From the NCBI GenBank assembly GCA_023415795.1, contig JAEZJG010000014.1, positions 91,959 to 155,958 on the forward strand: 64,000 bases of DNA, written 5' to 3'. Origin of the DNA: Bacillota bacterium (lineage in GTDB: Bacteria; Bacillota; Clostridia; Christensenellales; SZUA-584). Position numbers and translations under genes: made by a program. The notes below the pieces were generated by a model that saw nothing but the letters and a program-made list of their open reading frames with translations, was not told where the DNA came from and searched no databases. Shown piece after piece: positions 51,281-59,882 of this stretch (the first letter of the stretch is position 1; the number at the start of each line of letters is the position of its first letter).

Positions 51281-51390
51281 GATTACTCCAAATAGTGATT
51301 TTCTTTATGACGTGTCAGCGTTGCCGGAAGTTCCTGTACCTGTCGTTTTATTAAAAAATTAGACAGTTTAATAATTTTACACAAAGTACA

Positions 51391-51419
51391 TTGACACGCA
51401 TAGTAATATGTGATACATT
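51391..51419 (+). promoter_or_regulatory. Promoter and likely autoregulatory site of the PadR gene
   Basis: A perfect TTGACA (51391-51396), 17-bp spacer and TACATT (51414-51419). The spacer and -10 hold ATGTGATACAT, an ATGT/ACAT dyad of the kind bound by PadR proteins. Confidence 0.65.
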
Positions 51420-51438
51420 TACCATCGGAGGTGAGGTT

Positions 51439-51765
51439 ATGGAATTAAGCAGCGACCTCATACGCGGGCATATCGATACGATGCTGCTCGGATTCTTGAA
51501 GAGCGGCGATAAGTACGGCTATGAGATGGGCAAGCTGGTGGCACAGAAGAGTGCCGGACGGTATGAGCTCAAGGAGCCTTCGATGTACAGCACGATACGG
51601 CGTCTGGAGGCGCAGGGGCTGATTGAGGCGTACTGGGGGGACGAGACCCAAGGTGCGCGGCGGCGCTATTACCGCATCACAAACAAGGGTGCGGCTGTAC
51701 ACGCGCAGAATCTGAAAAACTGGGAATACGCGAAAAGCGTGATCGATCAATTATTGGAGGTCTGA
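51439..51765 (+). CDS. PadR-family regulator
   Basis: 108 residues from ATG 51439 with GGAGGTGA upstream; the longer frame includes the promoter. Winged helix with DTMLLGFLKSGDKYGYEMGK and ELKEPSMYSTIRRLEAQGLI, then RRRYYRITNKG. It is followed after 3 bp by a HAAS-domain membrane protein, the standard PadR/HAAS pair of Bacillota that controls envelope or transporter genes. Confidence 0.92.
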   Translation: MELSSDLIRGHIDTMLLGFLKSGDKYGYEMGKLVAQKSAGRYELKEPSMYSTIRRLEAQGLIEAYWGDETQGARRRYYRITNKGAAVHAQNLKNWEYAKSVIDQLLEV

Positions 51766-51768
51766 AGC

Positions 51769-52419
51769 ATGGGCGGTATCAATGATTATTTGAGCGATAT
51801 CAGAAAGCAGTATCCGGATACGCAGGAGGTGCGCGAACAGATCGAGGAGCTGCGCGACACGCTGCACCTAAAAACGGAGGAATATCAGGCGATGGGGCGC
51901 ACATACAATGATGCGGTGAAAGAAGCGATTGCGTCGATGGGGGATCTGACGCCGCTGCTGGATCAGGTGTCGGGCAACAGGCGCAGCGCCTACACAAGCC
52001 GCCTGAACCGCCACTTTGCCCGATATGGCGCACTGATGGTGGCGGCGGAATATCTGCTGGGCTGGCTGGTTTATCTGCTGTCTGCAGACAATCCGGGCTA
52101 TGTTTATCTCAGCGGGTTTATCATCATAGGGTTGTTGTTGGGCGCGGTACTGGGCATATGGCTGCTGATTACACACTTCTTCTACAAACGCCACGCTGAC
52201 AGTGTGCGTACCGTGGGGATGGCGTACAGAAAGCTGCTTCGCATTGCTCTCGCTATATGGGGCACAATATCCTTAGTTTTACTCGTATATAATGTCAGTA
52301 TGCTGACTTACAGCGTCGGTATGTGGTCGGTATGGCTGATACTTCTCGTCGCCAACTGGCCGCTGGGCGTATGGCTGTATCATCGTCTTCTGGTGAGCGG
52401 CAGGTACGACGCGGAATAA
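51769..52419 (+). CDS. HAAS-domain (permease prefix) membrane protein
   Basis: 216 residues. The cytoplasmic HAAS/permease-prefix domain is about 1-80 (DYLSDIRKQYPDTQEVREQI, AIASMGDLTPLLDQ), followed by four membrane segments (about 90-108, 113-136, 160-180 and 186-207). These partners of PadR regulators may transmit an envelope state. Function unknown. Confidence 0.85.
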   Translation: MGGINDYLSDIRKQYPDTQEVREQIEELRDTLHLKTEEYQAMGRTYNDAVKEAIASMGDLTPLLDQVSGNRRSAYTSRLNRHFARYGALMVAAEYLLGWLVYLLSADNPGYVYLSGFIIIGLLLGAVLGIWLLITHFFYKRHADSVRTVGMAYRKLLRIALAIWGTISLVLLVYNVSMLTYSVGMWSVWLILLVANWPLGVWLYHRLLVSGRYDAE

Positions 52420-52434
52420 TCTATACATACAATG

Positions 52435-52466
52435 AGCGCTCTGCGGAATACCGCGGGCGCTTTTTG
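52435..52466 (+). terminator. Terminator of the PadR/HAAS operon
   Basis: AGCGCTCTGCGG pairs with CCGCGGGCGCT around AATA, followed by TTTTT. Confidence 0.8.
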
Positions 52467-52511
52467 ATTGCAGTGATTTGTCAGATGCAAAGCCGCCGTG
52501 ATATAATCCGG

Positions 52512-52817
52512 TTATGGGCTTTCGCCGGGATGGCAGCGGCTGCACGGCTCCTTGCCCTCCTGCAGTGCCTGCTCCAATGTGACGGGGATGCTGGAATCGG
52601 ACAGGTGGGAGCATCCGGCTTCGTGGTATTTCTTGCCGGATTTGGTGACGTACACGATGGGCTCGTCGGTGTATTTATCAAGGTCTTCCGGCGAGAGGGT
52701 GAACACCGGCTCTGCAGCGCGCAGCACAACGCCGCCCTGTTGGACGGTTTGGGGCACGCAAGCCGCCAGCGTTATCAGGCAAGCGGTGAGGAAACACAGC
52801 AGCAGCTTTTTCACCAA
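52512..52817 (-). CDS. Lipoprotein with a Cys/His metal-site motif
   Basis: 101 residues, lipobox LAAC. The C-terminal part reads YVTKSGKKYHEAGCSHLSDS, then EGKEPCSRCHP. The spacing H-x3-C ... C-x2-C-H is the short zinc-ribbon-like tail seen on many secreted nucleases and hydrolases, here alone behind a lipobox. It may bind a metal at the cell surface; no enzyme domain is present. Convergent with the PadR operon. Confidence 0.8.
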   Translation of the reverse strand: MVKKLLLCFLTACLITLAACVPQTVQQGGVVLRAAEPVFTLSPEDLDKYTDEPIVYVTKSGKKYHEAGCSHLSDSSIPVTLEQALQEGKEPCSRCHPGESP

Positions 52818-52912
52818 AAAACCCTCTGTTTCGATGGATTGCTTCCATTATAGCCACGGTGCGGCATATATTTCAATCACATACTTAAAATACTGGCAAG
52901 AAGGAGGCGCAG

Positions 52913-53551
52913 ATGGAGAAAAGCGTTTTCGACAAATTTCCCTTCTTTGGGCAGATGAAGCCGGAGGATGCGGAGCTGCTGAAGCGAAGTGTGATCCGCC
53001 GCGAGCTGAGCAAGGGGCAGATCATGATGGGCGATCACAACCGCTGCACCGGTATACCAATGGTGCTGCGCGGACGGCTGCGCCTGTTCCGTATATCCGA
53101 CAAGGGGCGCGAGATGACGCTGTATCACATTCGCGACGGTGAGCTTTGCATCATGGCGGGCGTTTGTGCAATGGGCGATGTGGAGTACGATTTTTCGCTG
53201 GAGGCCGAGCGGGACAGCGTGCTGGCTGTGATACCGCCCGACACGTTCAGGGAGCTGTTGTACCGCTGTGATCCGTTCAAGGTGCATGTGTTTAACGCGC
53301 TGGCGTTCAATCTCATGCAGTCTATTGAGACCATCGAAATGCTGCTGTTTGAAAGCATCGAGGAGCGCATCATGACGTATCTGCAGCACAACGCCAACGC
53401 GGATGGCGAGGTGAAGGCGACGCACGAAAAGCTGGCGGTCGAGCTGGGCTCGTCTCGCGAGGTGATCACGCGGCAGCTGAACAAGCTGGCGGATAAGGGC
53501 TTGATCGAATTGAAGCGCGGCAAGATATTATTGAAAGTAATTTGCGATTAG
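52913..53551 (+). CDS. Crp/Fnr-family regulator
   Basis: 212 residues, AAGGAGG before ATG 52913. The N-terminal cyclic-nucleotide-binding fold (about 12-125) lacks the cAMP-binding Arg/Ser signature, so the ligand is probably not cAMP; a GDHNRCTGI and several Cys residues could serve redox or haem sensing. The C-terminal HTH_CRP is THEKLAVELGSSREVITRQL. It lies 91 bp before thioredoxin on the same strand, supporting a redox role. Confidence 0.88.
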   Translation: MEKSVFDKFPFFGQMKPEDAELLKRSVIRRELSKGQIMMGDHNRCTGIPMVLRGRLRLFRISDKGREMTLYHIRDGELCIMAGVCAMGDVEYDFSLEAERDSVLAVIPPDTFRELLYRCDPFKVHVFNALAFNLMQSIETIEMLLFESIEERIMTYLQHNANADGEVKATHEKLAVELGSSREVITRQLNKLADKGLIELKRGKILLKVICD

Positions 53552-53642
53552 CGTAACTTTGTCACAGAAGAACAAACCAAACGGCGTTATTATAAACTCA
53601 TCGGACAGGACGAATAATAATTCCGCAAGGAGGTTTAGTGAT

Positions 53643-53966
53643 ATGGCAATGACTATAACAAGGGATAACTTCAAGAAGGAAGTTGTGGAGGCAGGCAAAC
53701 CGGTATTATTGGATTTTTGGGCTTCATGGTGCGCACCGTGCCGCATGCTGTCGCCGTCGATCGACCAGCTGAGCCAGCAGTATGGCGACAAGGTGGTTGT
53801 CGGCAAGATCAACATAGATGAAGAGCGCGAATTGGCGCAGCAGTTTGGTGTGATGAGCATTCCCAGCGTGTTTGTAATCAAAAATGGTAAGGTTGTGGAC
53901 AGCGCGGTGGGCGTGAGACCCAAAAAGTACTACGAAGATGCTCTCGATAAGGCGATCAGCAACTGA
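53643..53966 (+). CDS. trxA: Thioredoxin
   Basis: 107 residues from ATG 53643 (AAGGAGG); earlier in-frame codons lack a ribosome binding site. Active site WCAPC (Cys30, Cys33), cis-Pro in MSIPSVFVIKNG. It reduces protein disulfides in the cytoplasm. Downstream of a Crp/Fnr regulator, with its own terminator. Confidence 0.94.
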   Translation: MAMTITRDNFKKEVVEAGKPVLLDFWASWCAPCRMLSPSIDQLSQQYGDKVVVGKINIDEERELAQQFGVMSIPSVFVIKNGKVVDSAVGVRPKKYYEDALDKAISN

Positions 53967-54018
53967 TCGGTCTAGAACGAAACCGTATAGCGTATCCTTT
54001 TAAAAACCCATATATTCA

Positions 54019-54045
54019 GGCCACGTAAACCGTGGTCTTTTTTTT
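54019..54045 (+). terminator. Terminator of trxA
   Basis: GGCCACG TAAA CCGTGGTC followed by eight T. Confidence 0.85.
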
Positions 54046-54057
54046 GCGCTGTTATCG

Positions 54058-54087
54058 TTGAGTATCGCCCGGTGCCGTGTGTATAAT
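54058..54087 (+). promoter_or_regulatory. Promoter of the D-2-hydroxyacid dehydrogenase gene
   Basis: TTGAGT (54058-54063), 18-bp spacer, TATAAT (54082-54087). Confidence 0.6.
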
Positions 54088-54113
54088 GAGTATAACAACA
54101 AGGAGGAGTGAGC

Positions 54114-55073
54114 ATGAAGATTGTGGTGCTGGACGGATATACGCTGAATCCGGGGGACATCTCGTGGGCGGCGCTGGAGGCGCTGGGTGAATTGACGGTG
54201 TACGACCGCACGCCGGCAGAAAAAACGATAGAGCGAATCGGCGACGCGCAGATCGTGCTGACCAACAAGACACGGCTGACGGCAGAGGTGTTTGCTGCCG
54301 CGCCGTGCATCAAATATGTGGGCGTGCTGGCAACAGGCTACGATGTGGTGGATGCCGCCGCTGCGAAGAAGCATGGCATACCGGTGTGCAACGTGCCGGG
54401 CTACGCGACGGACGCGGTGGCCGAGATGGTGTTTGCGCTGCTGCTGGAGCTGTGCCGCCATACCGGCGCACACTCCGATGCGGTGAAAAGCGGCGAGTGG
54501 ACGGCATCGCCCGATTTCTGCTTTTGGAAAAGCCCGCTGACCGAGCTGTGCGGCAAGACGATGGGTATCGTGGGGCTGGGGCGCACAGGTCAGAAAACGG
54601 CAGCTATCGCGCAGGCATTTGGCATGAAGGTGCTGGCGGCAAGCGGCAGCCGAGTGCTGCCGGAATCCGACACGCTCCGTTATGTAACGCAGGAAGAACT
54701 GCTGTCACAGTCGGATGTGATCAGCCTGCACTGCCCGCTGACGGACGCGACAAAGCTGCTGATCAACAGGGACACCATCTCCCGCATGAAAGACGGCGTG
54801 CTGCTGATCAACATCGCACGGGGCGGGCTGATCGACGAGCGGGCGCTGGCCGAAGCGCTGAACAGTGGCAAGGTGGCGGGTGCGGCGGTGGATGTGGTGT
54901 CCGCGGAGCCCATCCATGCGGATAACCCGCTGCTGGGTGCAAAGAACATCGTTATCACGCCGCATATCGCGTGGGCGGCACGTTCGGCGCGCGAACGGCT
55001 GATGGCTGAAACCGCAAAAAATGTGGCGGCGTTTCTGTCTGGTCAGCCGATCAACGTGGTGAACGGAATATAG
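54114..55073 (+). CDS. D-2-hydroxyacid dehydrogenase
   Basis: 319 residues from ATG 54114 with AAGGAGG. The NAD-binding motif is GIVGLGRTGQKTAAIAQAFG; catalytic residues are Arg in NIARGGLIDE, Glu in DVVSAEP and His in ITPHIAWA. Members include glycerate/hydroxypyruvate reductase and phosphoglycerate dehydrogenase; no ACT domain is present, so a glycerate or glyoxylate-type substrate is more likely. Monocistronic. Confidence 0.9.
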   Translation: MKIVVLDGYTLNPGDISWAALEALGELTVYDRTPAEKTIERIGDAQIVLTNKTRLTAEVFAAAPCIKYVGVLATGYDVVDAAAAKKHGIPVCNVPGYATDAVAEMVFALLLELCRHTGAHSDAVKSGEWTASPDFCFWKSPLTELCGKTMGIVGLGRTGQKTAAIAQAFGMKVLAASGSRVLPESDTLRYVTQEELLSQSDVISLHCPLTDATKLLINRDTISRMKDGVLLINIARGGLIDERALAEALNSGKVAGAAVDVVSAEPIHADNPLLGAKNIVITPHIAWAARSARERLMAETAKNVAAFLSGQPINVVNGI

Positions 55074-55098
55074 AGCGTAAACAGCGATAATAGATACG

Positions 55099-55122
55099 AA
55101 AAAAAGCCTTTGCAGAAGGCTT
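55099..55122 (-). terminator. Hairpin terminator, best read on the minus strand
   Basis: AAGCCTT TGCAG AAGGCTT; on the minus strand it runs into TTTTTTT. It could end the radical SAM transcript after the repeat region, and fold also for the plus-strand dehydrogenase gene. Confidence 0.55.
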
Positions 55123-55202
55123 CAGTTTGATGACAAACCCATTATCAGGGGCGCTGCCCCCGAACCCCCGCCACTTTTTGAAGAAAAGTGGGAAAAGACA
55201 TG

Positions 55203-55230
55203 TGAAAATGCCATGAATATGGCATTTTCA
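55203..55230. repeat. Perfect 12-bp inverted repeat
   Basis: TGAAAATGCCAT GAAT ATGGCATTTTCA. It directly precedes repeat copy A. The 350-bp gap 55074-55423 holds only repeats and hairpins, including a GGGGCGCTGCCCC motif near 55149 and ACTTTTTGAAGAAAAGT at 55173-55189; no gene is seen. Confidence 0.7.
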
Positions 55231-55300
55231 GCGGGATTCTTAAGGGATCAAATCCCTTAAGCGGAGGTGTGGAGGCAGAGCCTCCACGGTCTTAGACCTT
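55231..55300 (+). repeat. Dispersed intergenic repeat, copy A
   Basis: GCGGGATTCTTAAGGGAT and its complement ATCCCTTAAG form hairpin 1; TGGAGGCAGAGCCTCCA forms hairpin 2; CGGTCTTAGACCT closes the unit. Confidence 0.8.
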
Positions 55301-55339
55301 TGTCAGCAGTCTGAAGCCATTGCAGAAGGCTTTATCTGA

Positions 55340-55408
55340 CGGGATTCTCAAGGGGCTGGCCCCTTGAGCGGTAGATTGGAGGGTGAGCCTCCAAGAAATT
55401 AGACCTTT
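55340..55408 (+). repeat. Dispersed intergenic repeat, copy B
   Basis: CGGGATTCTCAAGGGGC/GCCCCTTGAG hairpin, TTGGAGGGTGAGCCTCCAA hairpin, then TTAGACCT. The hairpin bases differ from copy A in a compensating way. Both copies are preceded by a TTGCAGAAGGCTT segment (55109-55122 region and about 55320-55332). Confidence 0.8.
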
Positions 55409-55423
55409 ATTAACATAACCATA

Positions 55424-56497
55424 TTATTCGGCATTTTGCAAAGAGGCGACCCAGGCACCGTTCTCCTTGAGGGCGCAGCCGCCCCGGCTCTCCTTGAGCG
55501 TCTCGTGACCTTCACGTATCTGCGCCAGCAGGCGGGAGCGCAGTGCGTCTTTGAGCGGCAGGCTCTTGACGCTGGCATCGGAGTATGGCGCGAAGGGGCA
55601 GGCTTCCAGCGCGCCGGTGGAGCTGATGTGCAAAAAGCCGCGGCCCGATGCAAGACAGCCGCCATACGGATCCTCGTTGCCCGGAAGCGACACCACCAGC
55701 ATATCATATTTCTTGTACAAATCCTTCTCGATCAGGCGCAGATGCTCCTTTTGTTCGTCGGTGAGGCAGAGCGTCATGTCCTCCGCGCCGCACGGCACGT
55801 ATTCGATCAGGAAGGCAGCCCGGCACCCGCGCGACTGCATATCATTGAGAAATCCGCCGCGGATAATCTCGTCGTAGTTGCGGCTGGTGAGCGTGACGGA
55901 AACGCCGAACATGCGGTTTTCCGCATCCAACTGCGCCATGACTTCGGTCACCGCGTCATACATGCCCGCGCCGCGCCGCTCATCCGTCAGTTCGCGCCCG
56001 CCCTCAAGACTGAGGATGGGGATCAGGTTACGCAAACGCGCTGCAGACTGCGCGGCTTTGGAGCTTAGCAACAGCCCGTTGGTGAACATGATGAACAGCA
56101 TTTCGGGATGCGCCGCGGGCAGCTCCAGTATGCTGGTTTTCAGCAGCGGCTCTCCGCCTGCGAGCATCGTGACGCAGACGCCCAGCTCTGCCGCTTCGCT
56201 CACCACGCGCCGGATATCCTCCAGGCTGAGCTCGGCGGATTTATCGCGCTGCTGCTCACAGGCATAGCAGCCCTTGCAGGACAAGTTGCAATCGTTGGTG
56301 ACGCTCAGTATCAGCACGGGTGGCACGATTAGATCATCATTTTGCGCCAGCGCTGCACGTGTTTTGGCTGATCTTTTGATATTGGCGGCGATTTTTGCGA
56401 ACGCCGGAATATAGGCTGCTCTCTTTTTCAGAAAGCGCTTGTTCTGCGCGACAGCTTCCATCATCGTATTGTTGAAAAGCTGAATGCCTTGCTCCAT
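55424..56497 (-). CDS. Radical SAM protein with C-terminal Cys motif
   Basis: 357 residues. The 4Fe-4S/SAM motif is CNLSCKGC (Cys70, 74, 77) followed by YACEQQ; GGEPLLK is the SAM-contacting loop. The C-terminal part has GGCLASGRGFLHISSTGALE, then CPFAP, a short SPASM-like Cys set. It resembles peptide- or cofactor-modifying enzymes of the SPASM group, but no precursor peptide is seen nearby. It is upstream of repeats and ends alone; the NarL-type operon lies upstream on the same strand. Confidence 0.82.
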   Translation of the reverse strand: MEQGIQLFNNTMMEAVAQNKRFLKKRAAYIPAFAKIAANIKRSAKTRAALAQNDDLIVPPVLILSVTNDCNLSCKGCYACEQQRDKSAELSLEDIRRVVSEAAELGVCVTMLAGGEPLLKTSILELPAAHPEMLFIMFTNGLLLSSKAAQSAARLRNLIPILSLEGGRELTDERRGAGMYDAVTEVMAQLDAENRMFGVSVTLTSRNYDEIIRGGFLNDMQSRGCRAAFLIEYVPCGAEDMTLCLTDEQKEHLRLIEKDLYKKYDMLVVSLPGNEDPYGGCLASGRGFLHISSTGALEACPFAPYSDASVKSLPLKDALRSRLLAQIREGHETLKESRGGCALKENGAWVASLQNAE

Positions 56498-56583
56498 CGT
56501 GACCTCCGTTACTCATAGCTTCACTGCATTTATATTCAATATTGCTTCGGTATAATATATTTTCTGACATCTGGCGATGTTTG

Positions 56584-57213
56584 CTATACAGCCGCAATGT
56601 TCTTGTAATAGAATATGGCAAGCTGGGTGCGTCCGCGCAGATTCAGCTTTTCGAGCAGCACGCTGATGCTGTTGCGCACAGTGCCCTCGCTTAAATACAG
56701 CCGTTCGGCGATCTCTTTGTTGCTGAGGCCCTCGGCCACTAGCGCGATGAGGTCGCTTTCCTTTTCGGTGAGACCCAGCGCTTTAGCATCCGACTTACCG
56801 CCCGAACTCATCAGGGCGGGTATCTTGGCGACGATATCTTCACCGAACACGCTTTGACCCGCCTCCACAGCCTTGAGAGACGGAAGGATGCTCTCAAAGT
56901 TCTGCTTGAGCAGATAGCCCTTCGCACCCATCTTGAGCGCTTTGACGATGTATTCATCGTCCGCGAACGTGGTGAGAAACAGCACGCGTGCGTCCGGGTG
57001 CTGCTGCAGTATGATCTCGCCCGCCTCCAGACCCGTCATGGTATCCATGCGGATGTCCATCAGCAGCACGTCGGGGCGGTGCTGCTCGTACAGCGCGATG
57101 GCTTCCTTTCCGTTGTGCCCGATAGCGGCCACCTGCATGCCGGGCGTGGCTTCAATGATGGTTTTCAGCGACAACCCCACCAAAGCATCGTCGTCCACGA
57201 TAACCAATTTCAT
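56584..57213 (-). CDS. NarL/LuxR-family response regulator
   Basis: 209 residues. Receiver with Asp53 (DVLLMDIRMD) and Lys in KMGAKGYLLKQ; LuxR helix-turn-helix LTEKESDLIALVAEGLSNKE and IAERLYLSEGTVRNSISVLL. Its ATG overlaps the kinase stop. Probable activator of the divergent ABC-2 exporter. Confidence 0.93.
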   Translation of the reverse strand: MKLVIVDDDALVGLSLKTIIEATPGMQVAAIGHNGKEAIALYEQHRPDVLLMDIRMDTMTGLEAGEIILQQHPDARVLFLTTFADDEYIVKALKMGAKGYLLKQNFESILPSLKAVEAGQSVFGEDIVAKIPALMSSGGKSDAKALGLTEKESDLIALVAEGLSNKEIAERLYLSEGTVRNSISVLLEKLNLRGRTQLAIFYYKNIAAV

Positions 57214-58274
57214 GCGTTGATCTCCTTGGGAATTGATACGAATACGGTAAAGCCGTCATCGGCGGTGATATTGACCCGCCCGTTCAGGGCAGTTACGCGC
57301 TGCGTGATGTTTTTCAGACCGATACCGTCGTCGTCGTGCGTTTTTTTGCTGCCGTTATCGCGCACGACCAGCTGATAGAATGCCGGGTGCTCCCGCAGCG
57401 TCAGGCTCACACGCGAGGCGTCGGAGTGGCGGATCACGTTGGACAGCGCTTCCTTGACCACAGCCAGCAGCGTATACTTCACCGCCTTGGGCGGTACGGA
57501 ATCCACATCGTAGTCCAGCGACAATGGGCAGAAGGTGAAGCTGTCGGCCAGTGCTTTAACCTCGGCATGCAGATCAACGGATTCCTCGTGCAGATCGTGA
57601 ATGCTGCTGCGTATGCTGTCCATGCCCTGCGACAGCGTATCTTTCAGCGTTTTCAGCCGCTCCTTGAGCGCCTCGTCCTGACAGGTGGCCAGCAGTGCGC
57701 CTGTTTGCAGTATGGTGTTGGACAGTATGTGTCCGATATTGTCGTGAATGTCCCGCGCGATGCGGTTGCGCTCGTTCAGCGTTGCGAGGTGTATTTCGTA
57801 ATCCTGCTTCTCCAGCAGTTCCTTGTTCTTGCTTTCCAGCCTAATCGAAAACTCCTTGGCGGTATCGCGCAGTGAAAGGTATTCGGTCTTCTGCCGTTCC
57901 AGCTCGTTCGTGCGCCGTTTGAGCAGATACGACAGCCCCAAAAACATGACGGTAAACAGAAATTTGTCCAGCGGCAGATTTGCATAGCCTGTCGCCAGCG
58001 CGGGAATGGCTGCAAGAAGCGCCCAGCGCCAGCGCGAGCTGAACAGGTCGTAACAGATCAGCGGCAGGAAAAAGATGAAATCAGGATAGGGGATGCACAG
58101 CCCGCCCCATATCACCATCATCACCATGCCGGTCTTGTTTTCAGAGTAGGTGTGCAGCGCGCTGCCTGCGATGGCGCTGATCACGGGCACAACGATAAAT
58201 ATATCCGACCGATGCTGCGCCAGCACGGCGATGCAGATGATGAACAGTATCAGCTTATCGATCAGCTTGCTCAT
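57210..58274 (-). CDS. NarL-type sensor histidine kinase
   Basis: 354 residues. About five membrane segments (5-20, 25-42, 49-68, 84-100 and 104-118) with little outside the membrane, then a coiled coil and HisKA_3: LNERNRIARDIHDNIGHILS with His177. The ATPase part has VKEALSNVIRHSDA and DGIGLKNITQRV. Kinases of this build (LiaS/DesK-like) sense membrane state or lipid II-active drugs. Partner regulator directly downstream. Confidence 0.92.
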   Translation of the reverse strand: MSKLIDKLILFIICIAVLAQHRSDIFIVVPVISAIAGSALHTYSENKTGMVMMVIWGGLCIPYPDFIFFLPLICYDLFSSRWRWALLAAIPALATGYANLPLDKFLFTVMFLGLSYLLKRRTNELERQKTEYLSLRDTAKEFSIRLESKNKELLEKQDYEIHLATLNERNRIARDIHDNIGHILSNTILQTGALLATCQDEALKERLKTLKDTLSQGMDSIRSSIHDLHEESVDLHAEVKALADSFTFCPLSLDYDVDSVPPKAVKYTLLAVVKEALSNVIRHSDASRVSLTLREHPAFYQLVVRDNGSKKTHDDDGIGLKNITQRVTALNGRVNITADDGFTVFVSIPKEINA

Positions 58275-58277
58275 ACG

Positions 58278-58763
58278 TCAGGCTCTTTCCGATATAAAGT
58301 CCGCTGCGTAAACGGCATAGGGGGCGAGGAAGGCATTGATGGCGTTTGCAATATCCGGCTGGTTCAGCGCGGTGCGGATGGCAGCGACGGTGTCAGGATC
58401 AGTGAGCGTCGCGTATTCCGCGCGGATGTTGCACCGGCGGCAGGACATGTCCGGGGCGAGTGCCTCCAGTGCTGACACGGTTTCATCCGCAGTCAGGCTG
58501 CCCAGAGCCCGTCTGTCAGCACACAAACCCAACACAGCGTTTGCAACCTTGTCTGGGTCCGCTTCTCCGCCGATGTCGAACAGCGCGGAAACCAAGGCGG
58601 CAATGTCGGCGCTGCCCATCAGCGATAGATCAATGATGGCGCTGTCCGGCGTATCTGCCGATTCGATGATGCTGTCTGCCCAAGCGGTCACATACCGCTG
58701 CGAGAGCAGCCCGGCAATCAGCCCGATTCGGCAGACCTCAGCCTGCTCCTTCATTGTCAGCAT
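58278..58763 (-). CDS. Conserved-looking soluble protein of unknown function
   Basis: 161 residues from ATG 58763 (GAGGAAG upstream). Mostly helical, with EQAEVCRIGLIAGLLSQRYV near the start and MSCRRCNIRAEYA in the middle; the CRRC could bind a metal. No family recognised. It is the first gene of the operon with the kinase (3 bp gap) and regulator, and faces the ABC-2 exporter, so it may be an accessory of that signalling system. Confidence 0.7.
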   Translation of the reverse strand: MLTMKEQAEVCRIGLIAGLLSQRYVTAWADSIIESADTPDSAIIDLSLMGSADIAALVSALFDIGGEADPDKVANAVLGLCADRRALGSLTADETVSALEALAPDMSCRRCNIRAEYATLTDPDTVAAIRTALNQPDIANAINAFLAPYAVYAADFISERA

Positions 58764-58839
58764 GATGCTTCCTCGTTTCTTGTTTCGCATTGGCTACACA
58801 AATTCTAACATTCGGCGGGATGAAAGGCAACGGCAACGG

Positions 58840-58851
58840 TGACAAATGTCA
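58840..58851. promoter_or_regulatory. Dyad in the divergent region before the ABC-2 operon
   Basis: TGACAAATGTCA is a perfect 12-bp palindrome, about 84 bp before the ABC ATPase start. LiaR/VraR-type regulators bind TGAC/GTCA-like dyads, so this is a candidate site for the NarL-type regulator. Confidence 0.45.
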
Positions 58852-58934
58852 TGTTCATTTTGTGAGCAGCTTCACTGTGATGTGATGGTTGTTTCCACTA
58901 CAATAAAATCAACAAAGTTTGGAGGGGAACGAAT

Positions 58935-59867
58935 ATGGTAGTCAGTGTTAAAAATCTGGTCAAGAGATACGGTGATCTAATCGCGCTCGATCATTTCAGC
59001 CTGGATGTGGAGGAAGGCGAAATTTTCGGGCTGCTGGGCCCCAACGGCTCCGGCAAGACAACGACAATCAATTGCATACTGTCTCTGCTCAAGATCGACA
59101 AGGGAACGGTGGAGGTGTTCGGGAAGACGATGAAGCCGGACGCTTACGACATCAAGCGCGACATCGGCATCGTGATGCAAAACGTGGCGGTGTTCAATGA
59201 AATGACGGTGCAGCAAAATATCAGCTATTTCTGCGGGCTGTATGTGGAAGACAAACAAAAGCGCGAAGCTCTGGTGGAGGAAGCGATAAAATTCGTGGGA
59301 TTGGAGGATTTTCGCAAGTTCTATCCCAAGAAGCTGTCCGGCGGTTTGCTGCGGCGGCTGAACATTGCCTGCGGTATCGCGCATAAGCCCAAGCTTATCA
59401 TACTCGACGAGCCCACCGTGGCAGTGGACCCGCAAAGCCGCAACAACATTCTGGAGGGCATCAAGGAGCTGAACAGGCAGGGCGCAACGGTGATATATAC
59501 CTCGCACTACATGGAAGAGGTGGAGCAGATATGCACGCGCATCGCCATCATGGATAAGGGCAAGATTATCGCAATGGGCACCAACAGCGAGCTCAAAGGC
59601 ATGATCAAGAAGGGTGAGAAAATCACCGTGGAGCTGCTGGGCGCATACAACGGCCTGCTGGACGCAATCAAGCAGCAGCCCAATGTTCTGTCGGCAGAGA
59701 TATCTGGGCAGACGCTGACGGTGCATGCCGAGCATGGGCGCAGCAACCTGTCGTCGATATTGCTTTACCTGAGCAGCCGCAGCATCGCGCATGGTCGGGT
59801 ATACTGCGAGCCGCCGACATTGAACGATGTGTTTTTGGAGCTGACAGGCAAAGAACTCAGGGATTAG
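58935..59867 (+). CDS. ABC-2 transporter ATPase
   Basis: 310 residues, GGAGGGG before ATG 58935. Walker A GLLGPNGSGKTTTINC, signature KLSGGLLRRLNIACGIAH, Walker B LIILDEPTVAVDP, H loop VIYTSHYMEEVEQ. The signature has GGLLRR in place of the usual GGMKRR or GGQRQR. The C-terminal 90 residues are the DrrA/CcmA-type extension. It energises the two permeases encoded next. Confidence 0.93.
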   Translation: MVVSVKNLVKRYGDLIALDHFSLDVEEGEIFGLLGPNGSGKTTTINCILSLLKIDKGTVEVFGKTMKPDAYDIKRDIGIVMQNVAVFNEMTVQQNISYFCGLYVEDKQKREALVEEAIKFVGLEDFRKFYPKKLSGGLLRRLNIACGIAHKPKLIILDEPTVAVDPQSRNNILEGIKELNRQGATVIYTSHYMEEVEQICTRIAIMDKGKIIAMGTNSELKGMIKKGEKITVELLGAYNGLLDAIKQQPNVLSAEISGQTLTVHAEHGRSNLSSILLYLSSRSIAHGRVYCEPPTLNDVFLELTGKELRD

Positions 59868-59882
59868 GGGGAGGCGAGAATC

